From contig CAWFGG010000011.1 of NCBI GenBank assembly GCA_963815325.1, positions 88,844 through 152,843 on the forward strand: a stretch of DNA of 64,000 nucleotides. Direction: 5' to 3'. The notes below the pieces were generated by a model that had not been told where the DNA came from, did not search any database, and saw only the letters and a program-made list of their open reading frames with translations. Shown here piece after piece: positions 60,032-64,000 of the stretch (positions are counted from its first letter, which is position 1; every line of letters begins with the position of its first letter). This stretch comes from JABDII01 sp963815325 (GTDB lineage: Bacteria > Gemmatimonadota > Gemmatimonadetes > Gemmatimonadales > GWC2-71-9). The translations under genes and the position numbers were made by a program.

Positions 60032-61776
60032 ACCCGACCTTCCCCTCGGTGCCACCCGGTGCCGACTGCAACTCCAACAGCGAGAAGAAAAACCACGAGG
60101 CGAATTCGCTCCGCCAGACCACCAAACGCAAATCGGATCCCGGGACGCGTGGCGGCCTCGAGGTCTCCTTGGGCGTGATTCGGCGGGCGCGTCGCTGCAG
60201 CAGGCAACGGCTCGGATGTCCGCTCATAGACATCATGTTGACCGAGGGTCATCACATAGTTGTATGAGGCAAGCTCACGCGCGAAGCGTGGCTCCCGTGA
60301 GAAATACGCGAGGTAGTCGAGCCGCCGTGCATCGTTCCCTGGCACATCCCTGGCCGATCCTAGAACGACGAGTAGCCTCGGCTTCGCTCGTTCCAGGTCG
60401 GACACGACCGCGAGCTTGAAGTTGCGCTCCAGCGGCGTCTCGGTGCCGGCCGGCTGATAGTCCAGTGGCTCCGGCTGCTGGAACTGGTCAGCGTACAGCA
60501 CCCAGAGGATCCACATACTCGGATAACGCAGCGGCCATTCGGCGTGGGCATAGGGAACCAGCGGCCAGGCCGAGCGCATGTTGTACGACAGGACCGCCAC
60601 GTCTTCGCCTGCCGCGCGGTCTCGCACCAGCTCGGCGAGTTCCCAGAACTCCGGGAACGGCTCGATCTCCGGCCCCTTGGGGTCTACCACCTTCCAGCCG
60701 CCCATGACAACCGCGCCCAGAACAACCGCTGCCACAAGCCCGTACGCGACGACGCCATAGACCCGCGACGCCAGCGACGTGAGCGGTCGCCGAACAGTTG
60801 CAACCATGAGTCCGAGGAGCACGACTGACGCCGCGGACGCGGGATAGAAGTGATAACTCCATCCTTTTCCTTGGATCGTGCCCACGACCAACAATCCGAG
60901 AACTGCGACGGCGAGTCCGGTGACGAGCGCCGGATATGGACACCACCTGCGGAGGGCCAGAAACGCGAGGAGGGCCACCAAAGGCAGTCGCGCTCCGCTA
61001 CCGAACATGAGCGTCATGATCGGCGAGTTCCTGAGGAACGACAGGTATGGCCCGCCGAGTTGATTGACCACGTCGAGGTACGCGGGGGTCAGGGCGAGGA
61101 CGGCGAGGGCATACACCACGAGACTTGCCGCGACCCACGTGCTTTCAGGACGAAGCTTGGGCCACGCTCGTCGGCTGGCGGCGAGCCACAGTTCGACGAC
61201 CAGCCAGAGCAGCACGAACTGCGGCTTGAGCGCGAATCCCAGTGCCGCGAGCGCGCCGATCAGGTGCGCCGGAAGGGCGGGAATCGGTCGATCCATGCAT
61301 CGGGCGATTGCCACGAAGCAGGTACGGCAACACCAGCGCGACCATGAGATGCTCGCGCTCGCTGAACACTTCGCCCGGAAGGAGAAAGAGAACGAAGGTG
61401 ATCAGGATCGTCAGGGAGGTGCGTAGCGCTCTGTCGCCGAGGGGGAGAAGATGGCGCGCAACCCAACCTGAGAGGCCAGGAGCGACAGGCCGAGCAGACA
61501 GGCCACCCCGATCCGAAAGACGAGGAGCTCCGAGACCCCGATCAGCCGTGCAATGAGGATCGGCGGGAAGTTGAACGCGATAATCAGTGGCGGGTTGATC
61601 TCAACGATATCGACGTAGAGCTTGGCGCCGTCGAGCACCCGTCCCGCGGCATAGAGCAGGAAGGCGTTGTCCGGGTCGGGCGGGGCCACGAACTCGGCGG
61701 CCAAGCCGAGGATCGCGATGCCGGAGAGGATCACGACCAGGACCCAACGCTGTTTCGGCACGACGCTCCAGGACAT
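60028..61776 (-). CDS. GT-C-like polytopic membrane protein, paralogue 1, two frameshifts as sequenced
   Basis: Start ATG at 61776 (MSWSVVPKQRW). The frame runs through AAEFVAPPDPDNAFLLYAAG, DIVEINPPLIIAFNFPPILI and SQVGL, then breaks near 61462. A middle frame gives FVLFLLPGEVFSEREHLMVA, and after a second break near 61327 the last frame gives FALKPQFVLLWLVVELWLA, GTIQGKGWSYHFYPASAASV and a C-terminal soluble region. One missing and one extra base cancel, so 583 codons remain. About ten transmembrane segments with an acidic first loop suggest a lipid-linked sugar transferase. It closely resembles the next gene upstream, so the two arose by tandem duplication. Confidence 0.72.
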
Positions 61777-61778
61777 GA

Positions 61779-63541
61779 TTAGGCTTCGCCTCGCTCCGCG
61801 GTGCCACTTGAAGGCGAGTGCCAGCATGCCACTGACCAGGAACACGAACAGTTGGAACATTCCGACAAAGCCGAACAGCGCGGCCCGTCTCTCCGGAGGC
61901 AGCTCGGGTGCCGGGGCGCCAAGGTCATGTGCTGGCGGCCGGCGCGGGCCTTCGAGCGCCGCCTCGGCGACACGCTGGTACACATCGTGGACGCCGATCG
62001 TGCGGAGGTACCGATAGTAGCGAAGCTGCGCGGCGAACCTCGGGTCGCGCGCAAAGTACGCCAGATAATCGAGCCGGCTGAGTCCGCTCTCCGGCGTATC
62101 CGGGGCCGCGGAGAACACGATGAGAAGCTCGGGCTCGAATCGTTCCATGTCGCTGGCAACGGCGTCGCGCAGAAACGTCTCCTGCGGGGGTTCGTTGGCG
62201 GACGAGTGATACCGGATTTGACCCGGCTGCCGCGAATTGATCGGCGTAGAGCACCCACACCATCCACAGGCTGGGGAATCGCATGGACCATTCGGCACCC
62301 GTGGCGTAGGTCAGCGGCCAGGCAGACCCCATCGCCCAGGACAAGACGAGGATCGGCCTCCCGCGCGCGCGCTGGCTCACCAGATCGGCCAACTCCCAAT
62401 ACTCGGGATGCGGCTCCACCTTGGGGCCGCGAGGGTCGGCCACACGCCAGGCGGATACGAGTATCGCGCTCGTCATCACGGCGATGACGACGCCGAAGGC
62501 GACCACACCGTAGATCTGTCGAGCGAGCGACGTGAGCGGACGACGCACCGTCACCACGATGGTGCTCAGGAGCACGAGTGCCGCCGCGGAGGCCGGGTAG
62601 AAGTGGTAGTTCCACCCCTTCTGTTGAATGGTCGCGACTGAGACGAGGCCCACGACCGTGAGCGCCAGTCCGGTGAGGAGCGCAGGTCTCGGGCACTGCT
62701 TTCTCAAGGCGAGATACGCGAGCAGCGCAAGCAGCGGAAGGCGCGAACGCTCCCCGAACAGGAGCGTCTTGACGAGCGACGCCCGGAAGAAGGCCAGGTA
62801 CAGGGCACCGATACGGCGGACGAGATCGAGGTACTCGGGTGTTAGCAGCAGCACCGAGCCCGCATAGGCGAGGAGCACGGTGGCAACCCAGCCATTCTCC
62901 GGCCGGACGATCGGTCTCACCCGGCGGACCACGACGAGCCACAACTCGAGCAACACCCAGACCAGCGCGAAGTGGGGCTTGAGCGCAAACCCGAACCCGG
63001 CGAGGATGCCGATCACGTGGGCGTACCGTGTCGGAATCGACCCACCCATGACCCGCGCAATGACCGCGAAGAGGTATGGCAGGACGAGTGCGAGCATCAG
63101 GTGTTCGCGCTCGCCGAAGGTCTCGGCCGGCATAACGAACAGGGCGAAGGCCAGGAGCAGGGTGAAGGCACGTCGGCCGAGTAGCCCGCCCGGGACAATC
63201 GAGCGGAGCCCCACCTGAGACAGGAGAATCGAAATGCCGAGCAACAGCCCGACCCCAAGCCGAAAAACCAGCAGGTCGGGCAGGCCCGTCATCCGGGCGA
63301 GCAGAACCGGCGGGAAATTGAAGGCGACGATGAGCGGCGGGTTGACCTCGAGGATGTCGACGTAGAGCCTGGCGCCGTCGAGCACCCGGCCGGCCGTGTA
63401 GAGCAGGTAGGCATTGTCCGCCCCGGGCGGGGCGATGAATTCGGCCGCGAGCCCCAGGAGGACGATGCCTGTAAGGGCAGTGGCGAAGAGCCATCGTTGC
63501 TCGAGCAATGCCGTCCAGCCTTGTGAGGCGACCAGTCTCAC
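61779..63541 (-). CDS. GT-C-like polytopic membrane protein, paralogue 2, frameshifts as sequenced
   Basis: Likely start GTG at 63541, although its frame is open into the upstream sulfatase. Landmarks parallel paralogue 1: AAEFIAPPGADNAYLLYTAG, DILEVNPPLIVAFNFPPVLL, ETFGEREHLMLALVLPYLF, FALKPHFALVWVLLELWL and GWNYHFYPASAAALVLLS. Near 62236 the frame breaks; the next frame continues QIRYHSSANEPPQETFLRD, LDYLAYFARDPRF and FVGMFQLFVFLVSGMLAL. One more base near 61790 must be removed to reach the TAA at 61779, directly before paralogue 1; without that the frame reads into paralogue 1. Two removals give 587 codons. Confidence 0.7.
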
Positions 63542-64000
63542 GGCTCCTCGGCTGCGCAGCATGCGCTTCAGCTCCTCGCGAAACCAGTGCAGGTCTGAGC
63601 CCGTCGCCACACTGTCCGGAGCATTCAAGAGGTTGGTCGTCTCGGCGTTGTCGGTCGCGTAGTCATAGAGTTCCTCTTCACCGTCTCCATTCAGGATGTA
63701 GTGCATACCCCGGGCCACTAGCGACTGCATCGGCCCGCGGCTGATCGGCACCGAATCAGGCGTGTTATGCCCTTCCCGCACCTCCGACAGGAGTGCCAGG
63801 GCCGTGGCACCCGACCCATCCCAGTAGCGCGACAGACTCGTGCCGGCAACGTGCGCGACGTCTGCCAGCCCGGCCAACTCGAGCATCGTCGCGGGGAGAT
63901 CGCGCAGGCTCACCGGTTCACCGACGCGGACTCCCGCGGGGGCGCGGCCCGGCGACAGGACGACAAGGGGGACATGCAGCACTCGGAAGTGCAGGCTTTG
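63538..64000 (-). CDS. Sulfatase family protein, C-terminal part (5' end outside window)
   Basis: The frame is open at the right edge. It reads LHVPLVVLSPGRAPAGVRVG, VSLRDLPATMLELAGL and GEEELYDYATDNAETTNLLN, typical of the C-terminal third of alkaline-phosphatase-fold sulfatases/phosphoethanolamine-type transferases. The catalytic formylglycine region lies outside. The frame continues without stop into paralogue 2 (through LRSRGAVRLVASQGWTALLE). The TGA at 63540-63538 in the next frame overlaps a GTG start at 63541. Either the two are fused or one base is wrong. I end the sulfatase at that TGA. Confidence 0.7.

Noticed and set aside
1..64000. CRISPR arrays, tRNA and rRNA genes
   Set aside because: No regularly spaced repeats, cloverleaf-like segments with conserved TPsiC sequence or rRNA signatures were noticed by eye; covariance-model searches would be needed for certainty.

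Overview
The window is a GC-rich, densely packed bacterial chromosome segment with short intergenic gaps and many 1-17 base gene overlaps. Gene content fits an environmental Gram-negative of the Gemmatimonadota type. The supporting features are a beta-barrel protein, lipoproteins, bactofilin, a Tad pilus locus, a 4-hydroxybenzoyl-CoA-reductase-like enzyme and a bacterial deoxyhypusine-synthase-like protein. The phylum is inferred from overall character; no rRNA or other marker gene is present. No tRNA, rRNA, CRISPR array, prophage or insertion sequence was seen.

Layout. 0-3 kb: a 2-oxoacid:ferredoxin oxidoreductase, with the gamma subunit, a GltD-like flavoprotein and a ferredoxin fused in one chain. 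3-8 kb: VOC protein, glycosyltransferase, EamA transporter/lipoprotein/DDAH operon, Mpo1-like protein, cupin. 8-12 kb: a three-subunit molybdenum hydroxylase of the 4-hydroxybenzoyl-CoA reductase type, followed by a mazEF pair. 12.6-16.4 kb: a zinc/manganese-type uptake cluster (porin-like protein, binding protein, permease) with no ATPase. 16.4-20 kb: M1 peptidase and a GAF-domain protein. 20.3-23.6 kb: a copper operon (copZ, cupredoxin, copA, csoR). 23.6-31.4 kb: a LOG / DHS-like / MFS operon, then NDH-2, queG, DUF4112, plsC and cytochrome c.

31.4-39.2 kb: a BMP-type nucleoside ABC transporter with nif3 inside it. It is split by an oppositely oriented gene encoding a methyltransferase-phosphotransferase fusion. 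39.2-44.2 kb: an origin-proximal block (mnmG, parA, parB, M23 peptidase, bactofilin) with a perfect parS centred in a 36-base palindrome. 45-56.2 kb: a Tad/Flp pilus locus (flp, tadV, tadE, rcpC, rcpA, tadG, tadZ, tadA, tadB, tadC) followed by DUF192 and AAA+ ATPase genes in translational overlap. 56.6-64 kb: cell-surface genes (polytopic membrane proteins, a PAP2 protein, a methyltransferase, two tandem GT-C-like paralogues and the end of a sulfatase).

A striking technical feature is that at least ten conserved genes carry single-base frameshifts, nearly all between 38 and 64 kb and often in homopolymers. In each case changing one base per site restores a family-typical length and the usual stop/start overlap. 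I read these mainly as residual sequencing errors and annotate the genes across the breaks.
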